A stretch of 64,000 nt of DNA from the NCBI RefSeq assembly GCF_015594925.2, contig NZ_CP087590.1, forward strand, positions 1,116,001 to 1,180,000, given 5' to 3'. Position 1 is the stretch's first letter. The number at the start of each line of letters is the position of its first letter. The stretch is from Vibrio sp. VB16. Its GTDB lineage: Bacteria; Pseudomonadota; Gammaproteobacteria; Enterobacterales; Vibrionaceae. This document shows positions 43,519 through 51,696 of this stretch, piece by piece. The notes under the pieces were generated by a model. That model saw only the letters and a list, made by a program, of their open reading frames with translations, made no database searches and had not been told where the DNA came from. Position numbers and translations under genes: made by a program.

Positions 43519-44811
43519 ATGCTGGATTCTAAATTACTTCGAACAGAGCTGAATGACACAGCTGAAAAACTAGCCCGTCGAGGATTTATTCTTGATGTAG
43601 AAAAAATACGTGAACTTGAAGAACAACGTAAATCCCTTCAAGTGAAAACTGAAGAACTACAAGCGCTACGTAATTCTCGTTCGAAGTCCATTGGTCAAGC
43701 AAAAGCAAAAGGCGACCATGATGAAGCGGCACGAATTCTTGCAGAAGTCGGCAATCTTGGCAGCGAACTCGATCAAGCGAAAAATGCACTTGTAGAGCTA
43801 CAAGTTCAACTAGAAGAAATCACACTATCCGTACCTAATTTACCTGACGATGCCGTTCCATCAGGCAAAGATGAGAATGAGAACGTAGAAGTAGCGCGTT
43901 GGGGTGAGCCTAAATCTTACGATTTTCAACTGAGAGATCACGTTGATCTTGGTGAGATGGGTGACGGCTTAGATTTTCAAAGTGCAGTAAAGATTTCTGG
44001 GGCTCGTTTTATCGTTATGAAAGGCCAATTTGCGCGTCTACATCGCTCAATTGCTCAGTTCATGCTCGATCTTCATACTGAACAACACGGTTATACAGAA
44101 ATGTATGTCCCATACTTAGTGAACCACGATAGCCTTTATGGCACCGGGCAGCTTCCAAAATTTGGCGAGGATCTATTTCATACTAAGCCTGCGACGGAAG
44201 AAGGTCAGGGTATGTGCCTTATCCCAACGGCAGAAGTTCCAGTGACCAATATGGTGCGTGATACTATTTCTGACGAAGCTGATCTACCGCTTAAAATGAC
44301 GGCGCATACACCTTGCTTCCGATCAGAAGCGGGCTCTTATGGTCGTGATACTCGTGGTCTTATTCGTATGCACCAGTTCGATAAAGTCGAGCTTGTGCAG
44401 ATTACCAAGCCAGAAGACTCGATGGATGCATTAGAAGAACTAACTGGTCATGCTGAAAAAGTCCTTCAATTGTTAGCGCTTCCTTACCGTAAAGTCATAC
44501 TTTGTACTGGCGATATGGGCTTTGGTGCTCGCAAAACCTACGATTTAGAAGTGTGGGTTCCTGCTCAAGAAACCTACCGCGAGATCTCGTCATGCTCTAA
44601 CATGTGGGACTTCCAAGCGCGCCGTATGCAAGCACGTTTCCGCCGTAAGGGTGAAAAGAAGCCGGAGCTTGTCCATACACTAAATGGTTCTGGTTTGGCT
44701 GTTGGTCGTACTATGGTTGCGATACTAGAAAACAATCAGCAAGCGGATGGACGAATAGAGATTCCAGAAGTACTGCGTAAGTACATGAATGGATTAACCC
44801 ACATCGGTTAA
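43519..44811 (+). CDS. serS: Seryl-tRNA synthetase
   Basis: Class II synthetase charging tRNA-Ser and tRNA-Sec. 430 residues, as in E. coli. An N-terminal antiparallel coiled coil (about 30-100) grips the tRNA long variable arm. The catalytic core has motif 2 (TPCFRSEAGSYGRDTRGLIRMHQFDKVELV) and motif 3 (LNGSGLAVGRTMVAILEN). The start ATG follows AGGATTAGCA. It closes the lrp-ftsK-lolA-rarA-serS block, and the terminator 25 nt upstream may control it. Confidence 0.98.
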   Translation: MLDSKLLRTELNDTAEKLARRGFILDVEKIRELEEQRKSLQVKTEELQALRNSRSKSIGQAKAKGDHDEAARILAEVGNLGSELDQAKNALVELQVQLEEITLSVPNLPDDAVPSGKDENENVEVARWGEPKSYDFQLRDHVDLGEMGDGLDFQSAVKISGARFIVMKGQFARLHRSIAQFMLDLHTEQHGYTEMYVPYLVNHDSLYGTGQLPKFGEDLFHTKPATEEGQGMCLIPTAEVPVTNMVRDTISDEADLPLKMTAHTPCFRSEAGSYGRDTRGLIRMHQFDKVELVQITKPEDSMDALEELTGHAEKVLQLLALPYRKVILCTGDMGFGARKTYDLEVWVPAQETYREISSCSNMWDFQARRMQARFRRKGEKKPELVHTLNGSGLAVGRTMVAILENNQQADGRIEIPEVLRKYMNGLTHIG

Positions 44812-44851
44812 ACGTGACAACGTAGTAGATAAATGCCGACAATATTGTCTA

Positions 44852-44940
44852 ATGCTGTTCGGTTAATGCTAAATTCTTCGTCATTCCCGTGAAAACGGGA
44901 ATCTTGGTGATGCTAGATCCCCATTTTCATGGGGATGACG
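44852..44940 (+). repeat. Dispersed palindromic repeat, copy 4 (full unit)
   Basis: Complete unit between convergent serS and bioA: left extension ATGCTGTTCGGTTAATGC, first dyad GTCATTCCCGTGAAAACGGG, spacer, second dyad GATCCCCATTTTCATGGGG, ending GATGACG. Nearly identical to the full copies at 36122 and 41162. Confidence 0.85.
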
Positions 44941-44961
44941 TCGGTTTTCATCTGAAACGCT

Positions 44962-46239
44962 CTAAATAAAACAATTCTTGTCTTGTAGTGCGGTTTCAAT
45001 CACATCAATTAGCTTGTTCACGTGCTCTGGCGAACTGATATACGGGGGCATAATATATATCAGCCTGCCAAATGGCCGTATCCAAACACCGTTATCAACA
45101 AAAAACTTCTGAATCACTTCCATATTGACCATTTTCTTTGTTTCGATTACTCCGATTGCACCCAGCCAACGCGTGTCTTGTACTAACTCATAGTGGGTTA
45201 ATTCGGGTAATTTCTTAGCAAAAAGAGATTCGATCATGGCGGTTTGTCTTTGCCAGTCACCCGTTTCAATGAGCTCCATGCTTGCATTAGCAACCGCACA
45301 GGCTAATGGGTTGCCCATAAAAGTAGGACCGTGCATAAAGCAACCAGCATCACCTCCACAAACTGTATCTGCGACAGTTTTAGTGGTTAACGTCGCGGAT
45401 AGGGTCATATACCCACCAGTTATCGCTTTACCAACGCACAAGATATCGGGTTGAATCTCAGCATGTTCGCAGGCAAATAGCTTACCTGTTCGGCCAAATC
45501 CAGTTGCTATCTCGTCGAGAATGAGAAGGACATTGAATTCATCACATAATGCTCGCACTTTCTTAAGGAATTCTGGATGATAAATACGCATTCCTCCCGC
45601 GCCTTGGACAATCGGTTCTAGTATGACAGCCGCGATCTGGTTGTGGTGTTCCGTTATCTTTTTCTTAAAGTCGTCAATATCCGAGTCGTCCCACTCTTGC
45701 CAGTATCCAATCTTTGGTGAATCAGCAAATAGATGCTTAGGGAGAAAACCTTTGTATAGGCTATGCATTGAATTGTCAGGATCGGTAACAGACATGGCGG
45801 CAAAAGTGTCCCCATGATAACCATCGCGTAGAGTGAGGAACGTAGATTTTGGTTTGCCCTTTGCGTGCCAATATTGCAACGCCATCTTCAGGCTGACTTC
45901 AACCGCAACAGACCCTGAGTCGGCAAGAAACACATGCTGAAGTTCGCTAGGGGTTAATTGTACCAATTTCTTGCATAGACTAATGGCGGGTTGGTGGGTT
46001 ATCCCACCAAACATGATGTGAGAGACGCTGTCTATTTGTTTATGTGCCGCTTCGTTTAAATGAGGGTGGTTATAACCATGTATCGCGGACCACCAAGAGG
46101 ACATGCCATCAACAAGCATTTCTCCTGTCTCTAACATGATTTCAACCCCTTTTGCGCTTGTCACTGGATAGCAAGTCAACGGATTAATTGTAGAGGTGTA
46201 AGGGTGCCAAATGTGCTGGCGATCGAATTTTAAGTCCAT
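44962..46239 (-). CDS. bioA: Adenosylmethionine-8-amino-7-oxononanoate aminotransferase
   Basis: PLP-dependent transaminase that uses SAM as amino donor to make 7,8-diaminononanoate in biotin synthesis. 425 residues. FDRQHIWHPYTS at the N terminus, DGMSSWWSAIHGYNHP (substrate pocket), DEIATGFGRTGKLFA and the PLP lysine in CVGKAITGGYMTLSA are diagnostic. It is divergent from bioBFCD across 122 bp with a BirA-type operator. Confidence 0.97.
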   Translation of the reverse strand: MDLKFDRQHIWHPYTSTINPLTCYPVTSAKGVEIMLETGEMLVDGMSSWWSAIHGYNHPHLNEAAHKQIDSVSHIMFGGITHQPAISLCKKLVQLTPSELQHVFLADSGSVAVEVSLKMALQYWHAKGKPKSTFLTLRDGYHGDTFAAMSVTDPDNSMHSLYKGFLPKHLFADSPKIGYWQEWDDSDIDDFKKKITEHHNQIAAVILEPIVQGAGGMRIYHPEFLKKVRALCDEFNVLLILDEIATGFGRTGKLFACEHAEIQPDILCVGKAITGGYMTLSATLTTKTVADTVCGGDAGCFMHGPTFMGNPLACAVANASMELIETGDWQRQTAMIESLFAKKLPELTHYELVQDTRWLGAIGVIETKKMVNMEVIQKFFVDNGVWIRPFGRLIYIMPPYISSPEHVNKLIDVIETALQDKNCFI

Positions 46240-46269
46240 TTTATTTCTTATTGGTTATTTTTTATCCAA

Positions 46270-46302
46270 GTGTAAACTTGAATCGTTTAGTTATGTTGAC
46301 AG
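46270..46302. promoter_or_regulatory. BirA-type biotin operator between bioA and bioB
   Basis: GTGTAAACT-N15-TGTTGACAG is an inverted pair of 9-mers matching the gammaproteobacterial BirA consensus TTGTAAACC-N15-GGTTTACAA at most positions, with correct spacing, and it lies in the divergent bio promoter region. BirA loaded with biotinyl-AMP should repress both directions. Confidence 0.75.
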
Positions 46303-46361
46303 TTTAAAGTGAATCAGTAGACTAGCCAAGTATTTAAAAAAATAACTAAAGGAAGCATCAC

Positions 46362-47414
46362 GTGGAAGTTCGTCATAATTGGGAAATTGAAGAAGTTCGT
46401 GCATTATTAGAAAAGCCTTTTATGGATCTACTGTTCGAAGCACAACTGGTCCATCGTCAACATCAGCAGCATAACTATGTTCAGGTCAGCACGCTTCTCT
46501 CAATCAAAACGGGGGCCTGCCCAGAAGATTGTAAATATTGTCCTCAGAGCGCCCATTACCGTACCGATGTAGACCGTGAACGCCTAATGGAAGTGCAGAG
46601 CGTTTTGGACGCGGCTCAAAAAGCAAAAGATTCCGGCTCGACACGATTTTGCATGGGAGCGGCGTGGAAAAACCCCAAAGAGCGTGATATGCCATATCTA
46701 AAAGATATGGTGAAAGGTGTTAAGGAAATGGGTTTAGAAACGTGCATGACATTGGGTATGTTAACTCCAGATCAAGCCGTCGATTTGGCACACGCTGGGC
46801 TCGATTATTACAACCACAATCTAGATACTTCTCCTGAATATTACGGAAACATCATTACCACCCGTACCTACCAAGATCGATTAGATACCCTGTCTCACGT
46901 GCGTGACTCTGGTATGAAGATTTGTTCGGGTGGCATTATCGGTCTGGGTGAGAGTGTGAATGATCGGGCAAGTTTGTTCGCTGAACTTGCCAATCTGCCA
47001 GTCCACCCTGAGAGCGTGCCAATTAACATGTTAGTGAAAGTGCAGGGCACACCGTTGGAAGATGCAGAGGACGTAGAGCCTTTTGACTTTATACGTCTTA
47101 TTGCTGTTGCGCGGATCATGATGCCAGAATCAGCGGTTAGACTTTCGGCCGGGCGCGAAAGCATGAATGAACAGATGCAGGCGCTCTGCTTTATGGCGGG
47201 AGCCAATTCAGTCTTTTACGGATGCAAGCTATTGACGACACCAAACCCGGATGAAGACAGCGATATGCAGCTTTTCAATAAGCTGGGTATTAACAGCGTT
47301 GAGGTAAGTCAAAAGCCAGATCAAGTCCAAGAAAGTGAGTTGCTCGATCAGGTTGTAGAAAGAGTCGCAGCACGGCCGACAAAAGACGATCTTTTTTATG
47401 ATGCGAGCAAGTAA
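46362..47414 (+). CDS. bioB: Biotin synthase
   Basis: Radical-SAM enzyme inserting sulfur into dethiobiotin. 350 residues. The cluster motif is C53-x3-C57-x2-C60 in GACPEDCKYCPQ, the same numbering as E. coli BioB. GAAWKNPKERD and YNHNLDTSPEYY follow, and RLSAGRESM is near the second cluster's Arg ligand. The start is a GTG at 46362 with AAAGGAAG upstream. First gene of the bioBFCD operon. Confidence 0.98.
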   Translation: MEVRHNWEIEEVRALLEKPFMDLLFEAQLVHRQHQQHNYVQVSTLLSIKTGACPEDCKYCPQSAHYRTDVDRERLMEVQSVLDAAQKAKDSGSTRFCMGAAWKNPKERDMPYLKDMVKGVKEMGLETCMTLGMLTPDQAVDLAHAGLDYYNHNLDTSPEYYGNIITTRTYQDRLDTLSHVRDSGMKICSGGIIGLGESVNDRASLFAELANLPVHPESVPINMLVKVQGTPLEDAEDVEPFDFIRLIAVARIMMPESAVRLSAGRESMNEQMQALCFMAGANSVFYGCKLLTTPNPDEDSDMQLFNKLGINSVEVSQKPDQVQESELLDQVVERVAARPTKDDLFYDASK

Positions 47415-47419
47415 ATATT

Positions 47420-48574
47420 GTGTTTAGTCGTCGAATTGATGCTGCTTTAGAGGGAAGGAAAACCGCCGCTTTAGACCGTAAAATAACGGTACTTGAGGGC
47501 GGTAATCAACCGAGATTTCGTTTTGGAGATAGGTGCTACACCAACTTTTCGAGTAACGATTATATGGGGTTGGCTAGTTCAAATGAATTGTCTAAAGCGT
47601 GGCAAGAGGGCATCGACAAGTATGGTGCCGGCAGTGGTGCATCGCCGTTAGTCACTGGTTTTTCTACGGCACATAAAAGGCTCGAAGAAACGCTCTGTAC
47701 CTGGCTTGGTTTTGAAAGAGCAATTTTGTTCAGTTCAGGTTTTAGTGCTAATCAAGCGGTGCTTTTTTCATTGTTAGAAAAGCAAGACTTATTGGTTCAA
47801 GATAAGCTAAACCACGCCTCACTTATGGAGGCGGGTATGCTTAGTCCGGCGTCTATGAAGCGATTTAAGCATAACGATGTGAACCACCTTAATGAGGTGC
47901 TCTCTACCGAAAAGCAAAGCCTTGTGGTAACGGAAGGCGTATTTAGCATGGACGGCGACCTAGCACCGCTAATTGAAATAGCAGAGGTGACAAGTCGTCG
48001 CGAGAGCTGGCTAATGGTCGACGACGCCCATGGGGTAGGAATCCTCGGTGAGAATGGCGCAGGGAGCTGCAACGAAGCGAATATTGAACCTCAAGTTTTG
48101 GTTGTGACATTTGGTAAAGCCTTTGGGCTTTCAGGTGCTGCTGTTCTTTGCAGTGCCTCGTTAGGTGATTATCTAACGCAGTTTGCAAGACACCACGTTT
48201 ACTCCACGGCGATACCACCGAGTCAAGCTCATGCCCTTACGCATGCCGCTACGATGCTACAAAACCAGCATTGGCGCAGAGATAAGCTGATGAATCTATA
48301 CGATACGTATAATGCGGCTTTGTCCGGTATTCCCGGCTTCGTAGAGACAAAAACACCCATCAAGCCTTTTATTTGTGGTGATGTCACTAAGACCATGATG
48401 CTAGCAGAAAGCCTCAAAAAAGTGGGGAATTGGGTGACAGCGATTCGGCCCCCTACGGTGCCCAAAGAGAGCGGTAGAATTAGAATTACGCTCACCGCTA
48501 ACCACACAAAGAAACAGGTAACAGATTTGGCGAATAGCATCATCCAGTTCTCCGAAAAAAATAATAAAGGTTAA
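47420..48574 (+). CDS. bioF: 8-amino-7-oxononanoate synthase
   Basis: PLP enzyme condensing pimeloyl-ACP/CoA with alanine. 384 residues, normal length. FSSNDYMGLAS at the entrance, the DDAHGVGILGENG segment around the PLP-contacting Asp, and VVTFGKAFGLSGAAV with the Schiff-base lysine are clear. It starts at GTG 47420, 5 bp after bioB, so it is translationally close-coupled. The alternative family (KBL glycine C-acetyltransferase) is excluded by context. Confidence 0.96.
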   Translation: MFSRRIDAALEGRKTAALDRKITVLEGGNQPRFRFGDRCYTNFSSNDYMGLASSNELSKAWQEGIDKYGAGSGASPLVTGFSTAHKRLEETLCTWLGFERAILFSSGFSANQAVLFSLLEKQDLLVQDKLNHASLMEAGMLSPASMKRFKHNDVNHLNEVLSTEKQSLVVTEGVFSMDGDLAPLIEIAEVTSRRESWLMVDDAHGVGILGENGAGSCNEANIEPQVLVVTFGKAFGLSGAAVLCSASLGDYLTQFARHHVYSTAIPPSQAHALTHAATMLQNQHWRRDKLMNLYDTYNAALSGIPGFVETKTPIKPFICGDVTKTMMLAESLKKVGNWVTAIRPPTVPKESGRIRITLTANHTKKQVTDLANSIIQFSEKNNKG

Positions 48575-48579
48575 TACTA

Positions 48580-49377
48580 GTGGAATGTTCCGTACCTAAT
48601 AATTCGGCTCGTAAAATGGCTATTGCAGAGGCATTTAGCAAGGCTGCCCATGGCTATGACCAGCATGCACAATTCCAGAGAGATGTCGGCAACGAACTGT
48701 TGAAATACTTGCCACAAAATTTGTCAGGCTTGAAGGTGTTAGATATTGGCTGCGGAACGGGGTATTTTTCCGAGATTCTCTCTAACCGAGGAGCAGAGGT
48801 TACTGCTGCAGATCTTTCGAAAAAAATGCTCGTTCAGGCCAAAGCTCGTTGCAATAATAATGTGCTTGAATATCGACAAGCGGATGCAGAAGCATTGCCA
48901 TTTAACAACCACCATTTCGATATTGTTTTTTCAAGTTTGGCTCTTCAATGGTGTGACGATTTGTCTATTCCGCTTAGAGAACTACAAAGAGTCACAAAAA
49001 AAGGTGGCAAGGTTCTTTTCTCTACATTAATGCAAGGATCGTTAATTGAGCTGAGAAATGCGTGGGCTGAAATTGATTCATATCAACACGTGAATCAATT
49101 TCTAAGTGAGAAACAGATAAAAATTGCGTTAGCGCAAGCTGGATCACAAAACCATCATCTAGACTTACTAACAATTCAGCTTTGGTACGCATCGGCATTT
49201 AAGTTAATGCGGGACTTAAAGGGCATTGGTGCAACTCACGTTGGAGCACGTTCTCCCGGGTTGACCAAGAAAAGCACCTTGTCTCGCGTTGAGACCGAAT
49301 ACCAAAGATTTAAAAATGATAATGAGTTGCTACCCGCAACTTATCAAGTGTGTTTAGGAACAATTTTTTATGATTAA
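48580..49377 (+). CDS. bioC: Malonyl-ACP O-methyltransferase BioC
   Basis: SAM-dependent methyltransferase that methylates malonyl-ACP, so fatty-acid synthase can build the pimeloyl chain. 265 residues. The SAM site is VLDIGCGTGYFSE (about 51-63), with the family's N-terminal AIAEAFSKAAHGYDQHAQFQ and a YxxxSAF-type C-terminal helix (WYASAFKLMRDLKGIGATH). It starts at GTG 48580, 5 bp after bioF, and its end overlaps bioD by 8 nt. BioH, needed later in the pathway, is not in the window. Confidence 0.95.
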   Translation: MECSVPNNSARKMAIAEAFSKAAHGYDQHAQFQRDVGNELLKYLPQNLSGLKVLDIGCGTGYFSEILSNRGAEVTAADLSKKMLVQAKARCNNNVLEYRQADAEALPFNNHHFDIVFSSLALQWCDDLSIPLRELQRVTKKGGKVLFSTLMQGSLIELRNAWAEIDSYQHVNQFLSEKQIKIALAQAGSQNHHLDLLTIQLWYASAFKLMRDLKGIGATHVGARSPGLTKKSTLSRVETEYQRFKNDNELLPATYQVCLGTIFYD

Positions 49378-50053
49378 TGCATTTTTTATTGCCGGAACAG
49401 ATACTGAAGTTGGTAAAACTGTTGTGTCAAAAGCAATATTACAAGCACTTGCCGCGAAAGGTTTAACAACCATTGGTTATAAACCTGTCGCCGCGGGTTG
49501 TAAAGAAACAGAGCAAGGGCTTAGAAACTCTGACGCGCTTCATTTGCAAGAAGCGGCAACGATTGATATTGCTTATAATGAAGCAAACCCGTATGCACTC
49601 TTGAGCGCGACATCACCACATATTGCCGCTAAGTTCGATAATGTGCAGATAGAACCCGCGCTATTAAGTGAAAAATTAGCAACACATAAGAGTGTTGCTG
49701 ATGTGGTATTGGTAGAAGGTGCGGGCGGTTGGCGTGTTCCTATCTCAGACACAGAATGTTTATCGACATGGGTAAAGCAGGAAAAGCTTCCTGTCGTACT
49801 GGTGGTCGGCATTAAACTTGGTTGCTTGAGCCACGCCATGCTTAGTGTAGAAGCGATTCAGAATGATGGTCTAGAAATTATTGGTTGGGCTGCAAATCGC
49901 ATTAATCCTGGAACGGAGAACTATGCGGATATAATCCGTATGTTGGAAGAAAAAATTCCTGCCCCTAAATTGGGTGAGATACCTTATGTACCTAGCGTTA
50001 AAAAGAAAAACATTGGTAAGTATATGAATATAGAACCAATTATTAACGGATAA
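49370..50053 (+). CDS. bioD: Dethiobiotin synthetase
   Basis: ATP-dependent enzyme closing the ureido ring of dethiobiotin. 227 residues. P-loop GTDTEVGKTVVS (9-20), VAAGCKE substrate Lys/Ala region, and VLVEGAGGWRVPIS are diagnostic. The start ATG lies within the 3' end of bioC (8-nt overlap), so translation is coupled. A strong intrinsic terminator ends the operon. Confidence 0.97.
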   Translation: MINAFFIAGTDTEVGKTVVSKAILQALAAKGLTTIGYKPVAAGCKETEQGLRNSDALHLQEAATIDIAYNEANPYALLSATSPHIAAKFDNVQIEPALLSEKLATHKSVADVVLVEGAGGWRVPISDTECLSTWVKQEKLPVVLVVGIKLGCLSHAMLSVEAIQNDGLEIIGWAANRINPGTENYADIIRMLEEKIPAPKLGEIPYVPSVKKKNIGKYMNIEPIING

Positions 50054-50070
50054 GATTCAATATAAAAAAA

Positions 50071-50104
50071 ATGGGTTGCCAAATTTTGGCAACCCATTTT
50101 TTTT
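50071..50104 (+). terminator. Intrinsic terminator of the bioBFCD operon
   Basis: ATGGGTTGCC (50071-50080) pairs with GGCAACCCAT (50088-50097), then eight T. AAAAAAA on the left allows it to serve the convergent small gene at 50125 as well. Confidence 0.92.
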
Positions 50105-50124
50105 ATAAAATTTATCTTGCGGAA

Positions 50125-50283
50125 TTAAACCCCATCAGACAGAGTGCGTTGGGTATCCAATACTTGCTTATGAAGTAATTGGTCCTCGCCAATACCTAGT
50201 TGTTCTTTGGCTTCTTTTTCCGTGATCCCTAGGTGACAACAAAGTAAGTCGATTGCCATTTGAAAATTGGTATTCTCAACCAT
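50125..50283 (-). CDS. Small hypothetical protein (52 residues)
   Basis: A 52-residue acidic, helical protein (MVENTNFQMAIDLLCCHLG...). I chose ATG 50283, with AAGGA about 9 nt upstream, over an in-frame start at 50319. Its ITEKEAKEQLGIGEDQLL stretch looks like a helix-turn-helix-like or UBA-sized bundle, but no family is recognised. It lies convergent with bioD and shares its terminator. Probably a real gene given the ribosome site and clean boundaries. Confidence 0.55.
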   Translation of the reverse strand: MVENTNFQMAIDLLCCHLGITEKEAKEQLGIGEDQLLHKQVLDTQRTLSDGV

Positions 50284-50456
50284 TGTTCTATTCCTTATCA
50301 AAGCGAACTGCAGCTGCAATCCTACGCTGCTTCGAATCTACGCTTAACGAGTCATTTACTCAATAAGACGAAAGTCTAACATCCAGCGTTATGCATTGAC
50401 TTATGCTATAGAGTAATTCAGCCATGCCTAAGCTTATTTAAATTTAGCAAAGTTAA

Positions 50457-50852
50457 TTAGTTGTACATCAGACCATTATGTTTGAGCCAACCATGCTTGT
50501 GCTTTTTTCTTGGGTCGCGATGTGTCCAATGGATAATGCCACCTCGATTATTCCACTCATACTCACCGTAAAACTCAACAACATCTCCCGTTTTTAGGTT
50601 CGAAATACGCGGTGCTAAATCAATATTATGTGCCACCAAGAGCGTCTGACGACTAGACAGTTTCAATATAAATTTTTGATGCCTCGACCCTTTATTATCG
50701 TCTGCCAATAAACGAATTACAGTACCCACACCTTGGACTTGTACATCACTTTGTCGTGATTCAAATGCCTGCTTCAATTCACTATCATTGGACCAAGTGA
50801 AAAAAGAGATTGCACTTAATACAACCAAGACCATCGTCAAAAATAACTTCAT
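50457..50852 (-). CDS. DUF3465 family exported protein
   Basis: 131 residues with an N-terminal hydrophobic export signal (about 1-20). The rest follows the DUF3465 pattern: GVGTVIRLLADDNKGSRHQKFIL, LLVAHNIDLAPRI, GDVVEFYGEYEWNNRGGIIHWTHRDPR and HGWLKHNGLMY. The His-rich conserved block suggests metal or DNA binding, but the family has no known function. Periplasmic location is inferred. Monocistronic. Confidence 0.82.
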   Translation of the reverse strand: MKLFLTMVLVVLSAISFFTWSNDSELKQAFESRQSDVQVQGVGTVIRLLADDNKGSRHQKFILKLSSRQTLLVAHNIDLAPRISNLKTGDVVEFYGEYEWNNRGGIIHWTHRDPRKKHKHGWLKHNGLMYN

Positions 50853-51009
50853 ATCAATCCCTTTCTACTGGTTGTATTCGATGTCGATGTAAAATGTGCT
50901 AGTGCGAACCGGTCATCGTCAACAAAAATTGGCATGGTTCGAGAGTAATAACCAATTGATATCTAAAATAAATAGTGTTTTTTTGGAATTGGGTGTAAAT
51001 CAGCGTCTA

Positions 51010-51303
51010 CTAGTATATTTCCATTGTCCAAGAACTTAATTTTTTCTCTGTCCAAAGCGCAATAATTATTGGTTCTAGGGCAGTCATTATTCTTCGAAAA
51101 TCATCATCCGTTTTACTGTCGTTGAACCAGTTTTTGATTGAATCTTGATTAAATTCAAGTTGTTTTAGGTTACCTGAATTGGTAAGAACTTCTTCGCCAT
51201 CAGAAGCTAACTGTTCGCTCGTCAGTTTTATTTGTGACTCGAAGTACTGTTCGCCCGCTTTGTATAAGTTCCAACCATCCAATCTTGTTGCTATTCGTTC
51301 CAT
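51010..51303 (-). CDS. Hypothetical protein (97 residues)
   Basis: 97 residues (MERIATRLDGWNLYKAG...), mostly helical, acidic, no signal peptide or membrane helix. AGGAT lies about 8 nt before the ATG. The segment LEPIIIALWTEKKL is hydrophobic. No family recognised, and neighbours are unrelated. Its right flank (51304-51658) holds nothing I can identify. Confidence 0.5.
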   Translation of the reverse strand: MERIATRLDGWNLYKAGEQYFESQIKLTSEQLASDGEEVLTNSGNLKQLEFNQDSIKNWFNDSKTDDDFRRIMTALEPIIIALWTEKKLSSWTMEIY

Positions 51304-51658
51304 TAAACTATCCTATTCAATTTTTGTTGGGGTAATTATGAAATCATACTCTTCATGTTAAGTATGAGATTGACCTCACAACATAATCAGCTTTCATATC
51401 GGGTTTGTGAAAATGTAACTGCCTTCAAGAAATGGTTAATTGTTATCAGAGCCTAGTGATTAAATAGGGCCGTTAGATAAAACCTTCGTATAGGCATCAA
51501 TACCTTGTAGGGAATAACGGATAAAAATTAATTTGAGAAAAAATGTTAAAAGTTCGCGTAGCTTGAGAAGATGAAGGAGGGGGGACAATCTTGGTAAATG
51601 TATGTTGCTATACGTTAATCGTATGGAATTTATAGGCTATCAGTTAGGTTTAAAATGA

Positions 51659-51690
51659 GCGATAGGTGTCGTCTAACCGACACCTATCGC
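51659..51690 (-). terminator. Terminator of the BCCT-like gene
   Basis: A perfect 13-bp stem GCGATAGGTGTCG/CGACACCTATCGC with a TCTAAC loop lies 6 bp after the stop of the carrier gene on the minus strand. The downstream minus-strand sequence TCATTTTAAA gives a modest T tract. Strong hairpin, moderate terminator. Confidence 0.75.
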
Positions 51691-51696
51691 AATGTG

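Noticed and set aside
20050..44940. Repeats as Vibrio integron attC (VCR) sites
   Set aside because: They lack the attC core sites, do not flank cassette ORFs, and sit between core genes without an integrase.
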